Source: Desulfuromonadales bacterium
Lineage (GTDB): Bacteria > Desulfobacterota > Desulfuromonadia > Desulfuromonadales > UBA2294
Assembly: GCA_014859615.1 (NCBI GenBank)
Contig: JACUTX010000033.1
Coordinates: 1 to 18,534 of the forward strand
Length of the DNA: 18,534 nucleotides
Direction: 5' to 3'
In this document: positions 7,660 to 14,579 of the stretch, piece by piece
How the letters are laid out: each line of letters begins with the position of its first letter
Position numbering within the stretch: position 1 is the stretch's first letter
The notes under the pieces: model-generated
What the model was told of the DNA's origin: nothing
Databases searched by the model: none
Seen by the model: the letters and a program-made list of their open reading frames with translations, nothing else
Program-made: the position numbers and the translations under genes

Positions 7660-7705
7660 TAAACGACTATCCACCGACCGCCTTTACCTTCAGCGCTCGA
7701 CTCCA

Positions 7706-7857
7706 TTTCCAGACAGGCTTTCCGGCTTTCGGGATCACCCCTTCCCCCCGCCTTCCCGCATGGTTTTAAAACCAGCAGTGGCATTATGAGAGGTCAGTCC
7801 CCCGTTACGGCGGCGGGTCCGCGGGAGCATCACACTCCACTTTCCTGCATCTGGAAA
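7706..7857 (-). ncRNA. Cobalamin riboswitch B (aptamer), upstream of cbiX
   Basis: The minus strand holds the conserved B12 aptamer blocks in order: GACCCGCCGCCGTAA (7805-7819), GCCACTG (7776-7782), GGGAAGGC (7750-7757) and AAGCCGGAAAGCCTG (7714-7728). The closing stem P1 is clear: TTTCCAGATGCAGG at 7844-7857 pairs with CCTGTCTGGAAA at 7706-7717. At about 152 bases it is compact compared with riboswitch A, and its 5' part departs more from the usual consensus. With the terminator at 7627-7659 it should stop transcription into cbiX and the cobalt transporter genes when cobamide is plentiful. The nearest upstream gene is bzaF on the same strand, 44 bases away. Confidence 0.9.
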
Positions 7858-7868
7858 CGATTGTTGAT

Positions 7869-7897
7869 TGCAGGGGCGAGGCATACTTCCCCCTGCA
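7869..7897 (-). repeat. Hairpin just after the bzaF stop codon
   Basis: TGCAGGGG at 7869-7876 pairs with CCCCTGCA at 7890-7897 across a 13-base loop. It lies between the bzaF stop and riboswitch B. No U-run follows on the minus strand, so it does not look like an efficient terminator. It may be a processing or stability hairpin at the 3' end of the upstream block, or an extra domain 5' of the aptamer. Confidence 0.5.
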
Positions 7898-7901
7898 GAA
7901 A

Positions 7902-9233
7902 TCAGATCTTCTCCCCTTTTAAATCTTGTTTAAACAGTTCTCCGGCACCGCGCGAAGCGCAAAAATCGCCGCACATGGTGCAGGTATTTTCATCTTCAGG
8001 AGTTCGACTGTTGCGAATCGCCCGGGCATCATCCGGAAACAGGGCGAGTCCAAACTGCTTTTGCCAATCGAGATCACGGCGCGCCTTGCTCATCGCTTTA
8101 TCCCGCTCACGCCCTTTTTGCGGGTATTTATTCATATCGCCGATGTAGGCGGCGACCTTGGCCGCCTTGACGCCGTCGATCACATCCTGCTCATTCGGCA
8201 GAGCCAGATGCTCGGCCGGGGTGATGTAACAGATCAGATCGGCGCCGTAACGGCTCGACTGGGCCGCGCCGATGGCAGCGGAAATATGATCGTACCCCGG
8301 AACCACATCGGTGGAAATCGGGCCGAGCATGTAATAGGGAGCATCATTGCTCATCCGTTTCTGCAGCCGGATATTGGTTTCGATCTCATCGAGCGGCATA
8401 TGCCCCGGCCCCTCGACCAGCATCTGGCACCCCATCTCCTGCCCCAGCTCGGCCAGCTCACAGTTGATCAGCAGCTCCTGAACCATGGCGCGATCGTGCG
8501 AATCGTGAATCGCCCCGGCGCGCAGACCGTTGCCGAGGGAAAGGACCGTATCGGTCTTTTTCAGGATATTGACCACCCGGTCGAATTTTTCGTAAAGCGG
8601 ATTCTCCCGGTTGTTGGCGAGCATCCAGGCGACCATGCTCACCCCCCCCTTGCTGACCAGTCCGCCGTAGCGATACCCCTGCCGCCGGAGCCGTTCGATA
8701 GTGTAGAGATTGATGCCGCAATGGACCGCCATGAAGGCCATCCCTTCCTCGCACTGCTGCTCGATGATGTCGAACAGCATCTCTTCATCAAGCTTGTTCG
8801 GATCGCCATATTTACGCGCCGCTTCACAAAAAGCTTGATAGAGCGGCACATTGCCGACCGGCAGATCGACCGCCGCGATCACTTCACGCCGGACCCGGTC
8901 GAGATCCCCCCCCACCGACAGTTCCATCAAAGTATCGGCACCGGCCGCTTCTGCCGCCAGCGCCTTGCTCACTTCCGCGTCATAATCGACAATATCGCTC
9001 GACGTGCCGATGGAAGCGTTAATTTTCGTCCTCAATCCCTTGCCGATCCCGACCGCTTTCGGTTTTCGATTATGGTTCCACGGGATCACGATCCGTCCAG
9101 AGGCGACCTCAACACGGATCGTTTCGACCGGAATATTCTCTTCTGCAGCAACAGCCTGCATCTGCGCCGTCACAGTCCCCTTTCGGGCCTGTTCAATCTG
9201 GGTCTCCAGTTTAAAAGATTCTTTTTTGAGCAT
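7902..9233 (-). CDS. bzaF: ThiC-family radical SAM enzyme, probable 5-hydroxybenzimidazole synthase BzaF
   Basis: BzaF converts aminoimidazole ribotide into 5-hydroxybenzimidazole, the lower-ligand base of anaerobic cobamides. ThiC, its paralogue, makes the thiamine pyrimidine from the same substrate. The 443-residue protein has ThiC-family blocks (KINASIGTSS, GGVSMVAWML, VEGPGHMPLDEI, near residues 70, 200 and 285). The cluster-binding cysteines sit near the C-terminus, Cys418, Cys421 and Cys425 in CTMCGDFCA. This is a CX2CX3C spacing, one residue tighter than the CX2CX4C I recall for enterobacterial ThiC. It lacks the long N-terminal extension of that ThiC type. No TPP riboswitch is visible upstream, and it lies 60 bases after cbiA inside the nucleotide-loop gene block, both favouring BzaF. 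A thiamine role cannot be excluded by sequence reading alone. The ribosome site AAAGGAC precedes the ATG. Confidence 0.8.
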   Translation of the reverse strand: MLKKESFKLETQIEQARKGTVTAQMQAVAAEENIPVETIRVEVASGRIVIPWNHNRKPKAVGIGKGLRTKINASIGTSSDIVDYDAEVSKALAAEAAGADTLMELSVGGDLDRVRREVIAAVDLPVGNVPLYQAFCEAARKYGDPNKLDEEMLFDIIEQQCEEGMAFMAVHCGINLYTIERLRRQGYRYGGLVSKGGVSMVAWMLANNRENPLYEKFDRVVNILKKTDTVLSLGNGLRAGAIHDSHDRAMVQELLINCELAELGQEMGCQMLVEGPGHMPLDEIETNIRLQKRMSNDAPYYMLGPISTDVVPGYDHISAAIGAAQSSRYGADLICYITPAEHLALPNEQDVIDGVKAAKVAAYIGDMNKYPQKGRERDKAMSKARRDLDWQKQFGLALFPDDARAIRNSRTPEDENTCTMCGDFCASRGAGELFKQDLKGEKI

Positions 9234-9293
9234 TTTGTAAAAGTCCTTTTATCTCATTTCTGCTGTAATAGAAGTGCTGAACCGTTACAACGA

Positions 9294-10679
9294 TCAGCGG
9301 TTTTGTCGAAACTCCCGGCAAGCCGCAACCAGCCGGTCGGCAACGGCCAAAGAGCTGGCAAAACAGAGATGAATGTAGGAGCCGAGACAGTTTTTGTAGA
9401 CAAACCCTTCCGCCGGCTGCTCTTCACCATCGGCCCGATAGACCCGGTAAACCTGTCTGATCGCAGCGTCCATCTGCAGATCGGTATAATGAAATTCATG
9501 CCCACGCAGCCGGGTTCCGGCCGGACCGAGCAGAGTCTCTTCCTGCAGGACAACTTCACGGTACCCGAGAGCCCGCCGCTTCTTTTCGAGCTTCGCTGCG
9601 GCCGGAAAAAGTCCGGTCATCGTCGCGCCGTCGAGACTGGTGCAGAGATAAAGGAGTCCGCCGCACTCGGCATAAATCGGCAGACCGGCTTTTGCCTGCC
9701 CGGCAATCTCTTTGCGCAGAGACTGGTTTGCTTCGAGTTGTGCACCGTACAGTTCCGGATAACCACCCCCGAAAAAGAGCCCGTCGAGAGCGACCGGGAG
9801 GGTCGAATCAATCAGGGGTGAAAACGAAACCAGCTCGGCGCCGGCGGCAACCAGTCGATCGAGATTATCCTGATAGTAAAAGCAGAACGCCGCATCGCGG
9901 GCGATCCCGATCCGGACTGACGGCGCCTGAACCGAAGAAGAGATCGTCCGACTCTGTAGCGCAGCATCTTTTTTGCCGAGCGCGTTTTGCAACGCGTCAA
10001 GATCGACATACCGTTCGAGCCAATCGGCCAGATTTTCAAGCAGGGACGCATTCAGATACCCCTCTTCAGCCGACAGCAGACCAAGATGGCGCTGCGGCAG
10101 ACCGATCTCTTCGCTGCGTGGCAGACAACCGAGAACCGGCGGCAGACCGGGAGTCGAAGCACACGCTTCACGCAAAAGCTGTTCATGTCGCTTCGAACCG
10201 ACCCGGTTCAGAATGACTCCGGCCCACTGCAGCTCCGGATTGAACCGGCAAAAACCGCAGATCAGGGCGGCGACACTGCGCGCCTGGGCACGGGCGTCAA
10301 TCACCAGCAGCACCTTGCCGTTCAGCCAATTGATGATCTCGGCACTGCTGCCGATGTCGGAGTCGCCAAAAGCCCCGTCAAACAGCCCCATGACCCCTTC
10401 TATCAGAGCGACATCGGCCCCGGCAGATGCCCGGTCAAACAGGGTCCGCACCTGCTCTTCACTGCTCATCCAGCCATCGAGATTGTATGAAATCCGGCCA
10501 GCGGCCAGCCGGTGCAGGCCGGGATCGATATAATCCGGCCCGACCTTGAACGGTGCCACCTGCAAGCCCCGTCGCCGCAACGCCGCAAGGAGCCCGAGGG
10601 TCACGGTCGTCTTGCCGCATCCGCTCGATGGCGCCGCAACCAGAAGCGGTTGCGGTATTTTGGCTCTCTGCTGCGGCAC
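9294..10679 (-). CDS. cbiA: Cobyrinate a,c-diamide synthase CbiA
   Basis: This glutamine-dependent, ATP-using enzyme amidates the a and c side chains of cobyrinate. The 461-residue protein has an N-terminal synthetase domain with P-loop VAAPSSGCGKTT (residues 14-25). Its C-terminal class-I glutaminase-like domain has the nucleophile Cys339 in YAECGGLLYL, and GHEFHYTD and SYIHL (His437) follow. The start is GTG at 10679 behind GGGAGAAGGG, ten bases after cobC. The same family is named CobB in the aerobic pathway; CbiA is preferred because of the anaerobic neighbours. Hydrogenobyrinate or coenzyme F430 relatives (CfbB) are less likely in this context. Confidence 0.93.
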   Translation of the reverse strand: MPQQRAKIPQPLLVAAPSSGCGKTTVTLGLLAALRRRGLQVAPFKVGPDYIDPGLHRLAAGRISYNLDGWMSSEEQVRTLFDRASAGADVALIEGVMGLFDGAFGDSDIGSSAEIINWLNGKVLLVIDARAQARSVAALICGFCRFNPELQWAGVILNRVGSKRHEQLLREACASTPGLPPVLGCLPRSEEIGLPQRHLGLLSAEEGYLNASLLENLADWLERYVDLDALQNALGKKDAALQSRTISSSVQAPSVRIGIARDAAFCFYYQDNLDRLVAAGAELVSFSPLIDSTLPVALDGLFFGGGYPELYGAQLEANQSLRKEIAGQAKAGLPIYAECGGLLYLCTSLDGATMTGLFPAAAKLEKKRRALGYREVVLQEETLLGPAGTRLRGHEFHYTDLQMDAAIRQVYRVYRADGEEQPAEGFVYKNCLGSYIHLCFASSLAVADRLVAACREFRQNR

Positions 10680-10689
10680 ACCCTTCTCC

Positions 10690-11289
10690 CTATCCGTTCA
10701 GCAGCCGAACTACTGAATTTCCGTCATCATAATAATCAATACTGTTCAGGCAGCCGAAATCCTGTTCAATCGAAAAGAGCGATTCAAGCGGGGCACCGAT
10801 AGCATCGAGAAGAATGATCCGATTCACACCACCATGAGCGACAATGACGATCTCATCCCCCTGATGCTTGTCAACCAGCCCCTGAATCGCCGGTCGGATC
10901 CGTTTTGCCACATCGAGCAGATTCTCACCCCCCGGAAACGGAGTGTTGACGATATCCTTGAGGCGCTGTTTCCAGAATTTCGGATGCTTTTTCAGAATCT
11001 CGTCCCAGGTCATCCCCTCCCAGTCACCCGCATCAATTTCGCGCAATTCAGGCATCGCCACCGGTTCCAGTTCAAAAGCAGAAGCGAGCAGTCTGGCCCC
11101 GTCAGTACAACGGGTCAGATCACTGCTGTAAACGGCTGCGATCGGCATTTTTTTTATCCGCATCTGCAAAAGACCGATCTGCGCCACCCCCTTGTGCGTC
11201 AGCCCGACGTCACTCTGGCCGTTGTAGCGTTTTTCTTCTGCCCCTTCGACTTCCCCATGTCGAACCAGATGTAAACGCGTTCGCTTCAT
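10690..11289 (-). CDS. cobC: Alpha-ribazole phosphatase CobC (histidine phosphatase family)
   Basis: Predicted to remove the 5'-phosphate from alpha-ribazole phosphate or the adenosylcobamide phosphate product during nucleotide-loop assembly. The 199-residue protein has the phosphohistidine motif LVRHGE (His11), SSDLTRCTDGARLLA, the DAGDWEGM acid-containing block near residue 85 and the second histidine in VIVAHGGVNR near residue 152. The ATG follows GGGGAGGAGAA and begins 18 bases after cobS. Histidine phosphatases are a broad family that includes phosphoglycerate mutase-like enzymes; the specific role is taken from the position between cobS and cbiA. Confidence 0.88.
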   Translation of the reverse strand: MKRTRLHLVRHGEVEGAEEKRYNGQSDVGLTHKGVAQIGLLQMRIKKMPIAAVYSSDLTRCTDGARLLASAFELEPVAMPELREIDAGDWEGMTWDEILKKHPKFWKQRLKDIVNTPFPGGENLLDVAKRIRPAIQGLVDKHQGDEIVIVAHGGVNRIILLDAIGAPLESLFSIEQDFGCLNSIDYYDDGNSVVRLLNG

Positions 11290-11307
11290 CGTTCTTCTCC
11301 TCCCCGG

Positions 11308-12057
11308 TCAGATTAGCGCCAGGATAAACAGCAGACTCAGCACTTCGATGATCTCCGTCGCCGCACCCAAAACATCGCCGGTTACACCACCGAGCCGACT
11401 CTGAAAATAGCGCATCAACAGCATCGCAACGATGCCGAACAAAAAGACCAGAAAAATTCCGTTCAGACCAAACAGAACCAGCGCCGCAGCGATCAGGGTG
11501 CCGGTGGCGATCATCACTTCCCGCTCGCCGACCAGCTCGACAAAAACTGCGCCGGTCCCCCCTTGCGGGCGCAGATATCGGCAGTAGTTGGCGAGAATCA
11601 CCTGCACCCAGCGCCCGGCAGCCGGTGTCATAATCAGCGCCGCCGATTTCAGGTCGGGATCGAGATTAAACAGTGAGAGATATTTCAGCAAAAGGACCAT
11701 AATCAGACCGACCACCCCGATCGCTCCGACCCGGCTGTCTTTCATAATCGCCAGAATCCCCGCTTTATCCTTCCCCCCGGCCAGACCATCGATCAGATCA
11801 GCAATCCCGTCGAGGTGCAGAGCCCCGGTAATGGTGATCATAAACAGGATCAGCAGACAGTCGAGCACCGGCCTCGGCAACAGGCCATCGAGCAGCCAGT
11901 TCAAGACAACCAGACCGAGGCCGATAACCAGACCGACCGCCGGGAAAAACCCCATGCTGCGCGCCAGACGATCCGGTTCCGGCGCAAGATCCTTGCCGAC
12001 CGGGATTATCGTTAAAAACGACAGCGCTGTGCGAAAATCATCCCATTCCTGCCGCAT
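11308..12057 (-). CDS. cobS: Adenosylcobinamide-GDP ribazoletransferase CobS
   Basis: This integral membrane enzyme joins adenosylcobinamide-GDP and alpha-ribazole (phosphate), finishing the cobamide. The 249-residue sequence is strongly hydrophobic with several spans. It shows the N-terminal FLTIIPVG block and the acidic motif LDGIADLIDGLAGG near residues 80-93 (likely Mg2+ binding), followed by KDSRVGAIGV, all family hallmarks. Its ribosome site AAGGAGGA lies within the last codons of cobT and only three bases separate the two genes, indicating coupled translation. The enzyme probably sits in the cytoplasmic membrane. Confidence 0.93.
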   Translation of the reverse strand: MRQEWDDFRTALSFLTIIPVGKDLAPEPDRLARSMGFFPAVGLVIGLGLVVLNWLLDGLLPRPVLDCLLILFMITITGALHLDGIADLIDGLAGGKDKAGILAIMKDSRVGAIGVVGLIMVLLLKYLSLFNLDPDLKSAALIMTPAAGRWVQVILANYCRYLRPQGGTGAVFVELVGEREVMIATGTLIAAALVLFGLNGIFLVFLFGIVAMLLMRYFQSRLGGVTGDVLGAATEIIEVLSLLFILALI

Positions 12058-12060
12058 ATC

Positions 12061-13107
12061 TTATCCTCCTTCAGAGACTTCGGCCTGGCCAAAGGTTGCT
12101 ATTTCCCGATAACCGCAAAGTGACGCTTCAATCAGGGTCATCGCCAAGGCGGCGCCGGTCCCTTCTCCGAGACGCATCTGCAGATCGAGAATCGGGCGTT
12201 GTCCGATCTGCTCCATCATCGCCGCGTGACCGACCTCCACCGACTGGTGTGCGGCGAAGAGATATTCACACACCTGCGGATGCAGTTCCGAGGCGATCAT
12301 CGCTCCGGCGGTCGAAATAAAGCCGTCGACCACCACCGGCAGACCGACAGCGGCGCAACCGAGCACCAGCCCGGCAATGCCGGCAATTTCAAAACCACCG
12401 ACCTTGGCCAGAACATCAACCGGATCTAAACGATCAGGAGCATTCAGCTTGAGCCCCTGTTCAATCAGCTGCACTTTTTTCTGCAGCGTCGCATCATTGA
12501 TCCCGGTACCACGGTGTGTCACCTGCGCGACCGGCAGACCGGTAAAAACGGCAGCAATAGCAGCCGACGGAGTCGTATTGCCGATCCCCATATCGCCGGT
12601 GCCGATCAGATCAAACCCCTGTGCGGCAGCGCGTACGGCAAAGCCGATTCCGGCTTCCAGCGCCGCCACTGCCTGCTCGCGGCTCATCGCCGGACCGACG
12701 GCAAAATTAGCCGTCCCCGGCGCAATCTTGTTGCGGATCAGTCCGGGATGTTCAGCAAAATCATGATCCACCCCCATATCGACCACAAACAGATCAGCAC
12801 CGGCATGACGGGCCAACGCATTGATCGCTGCCCCCCCCTTGAGAAAGTTATAGACCATCTGCGGTGTCACTTCGCGCGGGAAGGCGCTGACCCCTTCCAG
12901 CGCAATCCCGTGATCTCCGGCAAAAGTAAAAATCGCCTTCTTGCGGATTGTGTCACGGTTGCGAATCGCGATATAACGCGTTGCAAATTCTTCCAGCCGA
13001 CCGAGCGAGCCGGGGGGTTTGGCCTGCTGATTGATTCGGTTCTGCACCGTCTCGAGTTTGGTTCTGTCGACCGGTCTGATCTGGAGCAAGGCCTCATTCA
13101 ATTTCAC
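12061..13107 (-). CDS. cobT: Nicotinate-nucleotide:dimethylbenzimidazole phosphoribosyltransferase CobT
   Basis: CobT activates the lower-ligand base by moving it onto the ribose phosphate of nicotinate mononucleotide, producing the alpha-ribotide. The 348-residue protein has the block FAGDHGIALEGVSAFP near residue 65, GTGDMGIGNTTPSAAI near residue 170, and the LGEGTGAAL motif with the catalytic-base glutamate at Glu315 (Glu317 in the Salmonella enzyme). It starts with GTG at 13107 behind AGAGG, 22 bases after cobU. With bzaF in the same block, the natural substrate may be 5-hydroxybenzimidazole rather than dimethylbenzimidazole; this is inference, since CobT enzymes accept several bases. Confidence 0.94.
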   Translation of the reverse strand: MKLNEALLQIRPVDRTKLETVQNRINQQAKPPGSLGRLEEFATRYIAIRNRDTIRKKAIFTFAGDHGIALEGVSAFPREVTPQMVYNFLKGGAAINALARHAGADLFVVDMGVDHDFAEHPGLIRNKIAPGTANFAVGPAMSREQAVAALEAGIGFAVRAAAQGFDLIGTGDMGIGNTTPSAAIAAVFTGLPVAQVTHRGTGINDATLQKKVQLIEQGLKLNAPDRLDPVDVLAKVGGFEIAGIAGLVLGCAAVGLPVVVDGFISTAGAMIASELHPQVCEYLFAAHQSVEVGHAAMMEQIGQRPILDLQMRLGEGTGAALAMTLIEASLCGYREIATFGQAEVSEGG

Positions 13108-13129
13108 GTCACAACCTCTTGTTTTTTGT

Positions 13130-13654
13130 TCATGGTTTCAATTTCAACGGCAGACCGGCAACCACCAGCCAGGCCTCATCGGCCGCCTGTGCAAACTTTT
13201 GATTCAGCAGGCCATGCAGATCGCGGAACCGGCGGGCAAGCCTGTTTTCCGGCACCACGCCACTGCCGAGTTCGTTGCTGACGACATACAGATCGACGTC
13301 GAGATCGCGCAGACGCGTCACCAGCGCATCGACGGCGGCCATGATCGCAGCGTCATTAGCGCCATGAGCCTCCATCAGGTTACTCAACCAGAGAGTCAGA
13401 CAGTCGAGCAGCACCGCCGCGCACCCTCTGGCAGCGAGCGGCAGACGTTCAGCCAGAAGGAGCGGCTCTTCAAGGCTCGACCAACGTGCTCCGCGTTCGC
13501 TTCGATGCTGCGCCACCCGCGCCGCCATCTCCTCGTCGCGCGCTTCTGCCGTCGCGACATAGAGCAGATTGCCCGGATAAGCTTCGACCCGCTTCTGGGC
13601 ATAACCGCTCTTGCCGCTGCGAGCTCCACCGGTTATCAGCACAAGTCTCCCCAT
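13130..13654 (-). CDS. cobU: Adenosylcobinamide kinase / adenosylcobinamide-phosphate guanylyltransferase CobU
   Basis: This bifunctional enzyme phosphorylates adenosylcobinamide and then attaches GMP to give adenosylcobinamide-GDP. The 174-residue protein shows the P-loop GGARSGKSGYA (residues 9-19). His50 in VAQHRSER corresponds to the guanylylated histidine region, LLDCLTLWLSN follows, and the family signature VSNELGSGVVPEN is near residue 125. Its length is normal for CobU/CobP. The ATG overlaps the cobO stop by one base (TGATG), a sign of coupled translation. Confidence 0.94.
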   Translation of the reverse strand: MGRLVLITGGARSGKSGYAQKRVEAYPGNLLYVATAEARDEEMAARVAQHRSERGARWSSLEEPLLLAERLPLAARGCAAVLLDCLTLWLSNLMEAHGANDAAIMAAVDALVTRLRDLDVDLYVVSNELGSGVVPENRLARRFRDLHGLLNQKFAQAADEAWLVVAGLPLKLKP

Positions 13655-14175
13655 CAGTATTCGAGCCCCTCCCGGGCCGCGATCCCCCGGTCATACGGAT
13701 GCTTCTCTTTCTGCATCACCGTGACCAGATCCGCCAGAGCCCTGATCGGGGCCGGCGCATGTCGTCCGGTCAATACAAGATTGAGCCCGACCGGCCGCGC
13801 ATCGATAAATTTCTCCATCTCAGCCAGCGACAGATACCCTTTATGCAGCACCAGATTCATCTCATCGAGGATCACCAGATCAAACGATTCTGCAGCAACC
13901 AGGCGGCAAATTTCAACGAAGGTTGTCTCAACACTGGCAACGATCTCCTCGCGGGTCGCCTTCGAGGCGATCACGCCAACTCCGGCCGTCAAGAGGTGAA
14001 TATTATCGAGCCGGGAAAACAACAGATCCTCGCCACTTTTCGGCTCGGCCGGTTTTAAAAAGTGGGCAAACAACACCTTCTGCCCCCGTCCGAGCGCCCG
14101 CACCGCCAGCCCGGTCGCCGCCGTTGTCTTCCCTTTGCCGTCACCGGTATAGATATGGAGTAACCCTTTTTGCAT
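13654..14175 (-). CDS. cobO: Cob(I)yrinic acid a,c-diamide adenosyltransferase CobO/BtuR type
   Basis: Transfers the 5'-deoxyadenosyl group from ATP to the reduced corrinoid cobalt. The 173-residue protein has the unusual reversed-orientation P-loop region of the CobA/BtuR/CobO family, YTGDGKGKTTAATG (residues 9-22), and LVILDEMNLVLHKGYL near residue 95. The frame stays open for 30 codons upstream, but the ATG at 14175 has AAGGA at a proper distance and gives the standard MQKGLLHIYTG start. The extension would run back toward the riboswitch terminator, so I rejected it. This is the first gene behind riboswitch A. Confidence 0.93.
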   Translation of the reverse strand: MQKGLLHIYTGDGKGKTTAATGLAVRALGRGQKVLFAHFLKPAEPKSGEDLLFSRLDNIHLLTAGVGVIASKATREEIVASVETTFVEICRLVAAESFDLVILDEMNLVLHKGYLSLAEMEKFIDARPVGLNLVLTGRHAPAPIRALADLVTVMQKEKHPYDRGIAAREGLEY

Positions 14176-14276
14176 CCAAACTATCCTTAGTTTTGCTGAC
14201 TGTTCTTGAACATGCCGGGCAGCGTCTAGCCAGAATCGGCAACGATCACGATTATCAAACAGCACCGACCGGCAAC

Positions 14277-14310
14277 AAAAAAACCGGCCTCATAAAGAGA
14301 GGTCGGTTTT
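14277..14310 (-). terminator. Intrinsic terminator of riboswitch A
   Basis: In the minus-strand RNA, ACCGACCTC pairs with GAGGCCGGT (one non-Watson-Crick position) across a seven-base loop, followed by seven U residues at 14277-14283. It lies between the cobalamin aptamer and cobO, so it should be the off-switch for the upstream cobamide block. A smaller hairpin, CGGGC-ACT-GCCCG (14311-14323), abuts it and may be part of the switch. Confidence 0.85.
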
Positions 14311-14356
14311 CGGGCAGTGCCCGTAACCAAACCCTTCCCGCGAAGGTTCGTTGATT

Positions 14357-14536
14357 GCTTACGGGCAGGTCTCCTGGCTTATGGGTCACTTTACTCACCG
14401 GCCCTTCCCATTTCGTCTGCACGAAACAGTGGACTGCCGATTTTCATCACCACTTACAGTTGCGGGGCAGCGAGGGAGTTACACCCTCTTCCCTATTCTC
14501 CCGCCGGAATTGAAATCGTGGCGGGCACCCGAAAGC
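14357..14536 (-). ncRNA. Cobalamin riboswitch A (aptamer), upstream of cobO
   Basis: The minus strand carries a near-consensus cobalamin aptamer. It contains CTGCCCCGCAACTGTAA, then AGTCCACTG, GGGAAGG and the B12-box-type AAGCCAGGAGACCTGCC (14364-14380). The closing stem P1 is visible as GCTTTCGGG (14528-14536) pairing with CCCGTAAGC (14357-14365). The 3' strand of P1, GCCCGTAA (14359-14366), is also exactly complementary to TTACGGGC (14319-14326) in front of the terminator. This suggests an alternative pairing used for switching. It should shut off cobO to bzaF when adenosylcobamide is abundant. Confidence 0.95.
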
Positions 14537-14550
14537 TTATTTCTTCAACC

Positions 14551-14579
14551 TTGTAACAGAAGATATTCGACCCTGTCAA
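14551..14579 (-). promoter_or_regulatory. Sigma-70-like promoter for the riboswitch A operon
   Basis: On the minus strand a perfect -35 box TTGACA (14574-14579) is followed, after 17 bases, by TTACAA (14551-14556) as a weaker -10. Transcription would begin near 14544, only a few bases before the aptamer P1 stem. The -35 box overlaps the engB stop codon, so the cobamide operon promoter is tucked against the preceding gene. Confidence 0.6.

Noticed and set aside
7902..9233. Calling this gene a thiamine-pathway thiC
   Set aside because: There is no TPP riboswitch and no thiamine gene nearby, and it sits inside the nucleotide-loop operon. It is kept as an alternative only.
7926..9821. Long plus-strand open frame (631 codons) across bzaF and cbiA
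   Set aside because: It is antisense to two secure genes, has no family motif, and is rich in His, Arg and Gln in the way reverse-strand reading of such genes usually is.
14176..14265. Thirty-codon N-terminal extension of cobO
   Set aside because: The ATG at 14175 has a proper ribosome site and gives the standard family N-terminus, while the extension lies in the leader next to the terminator.
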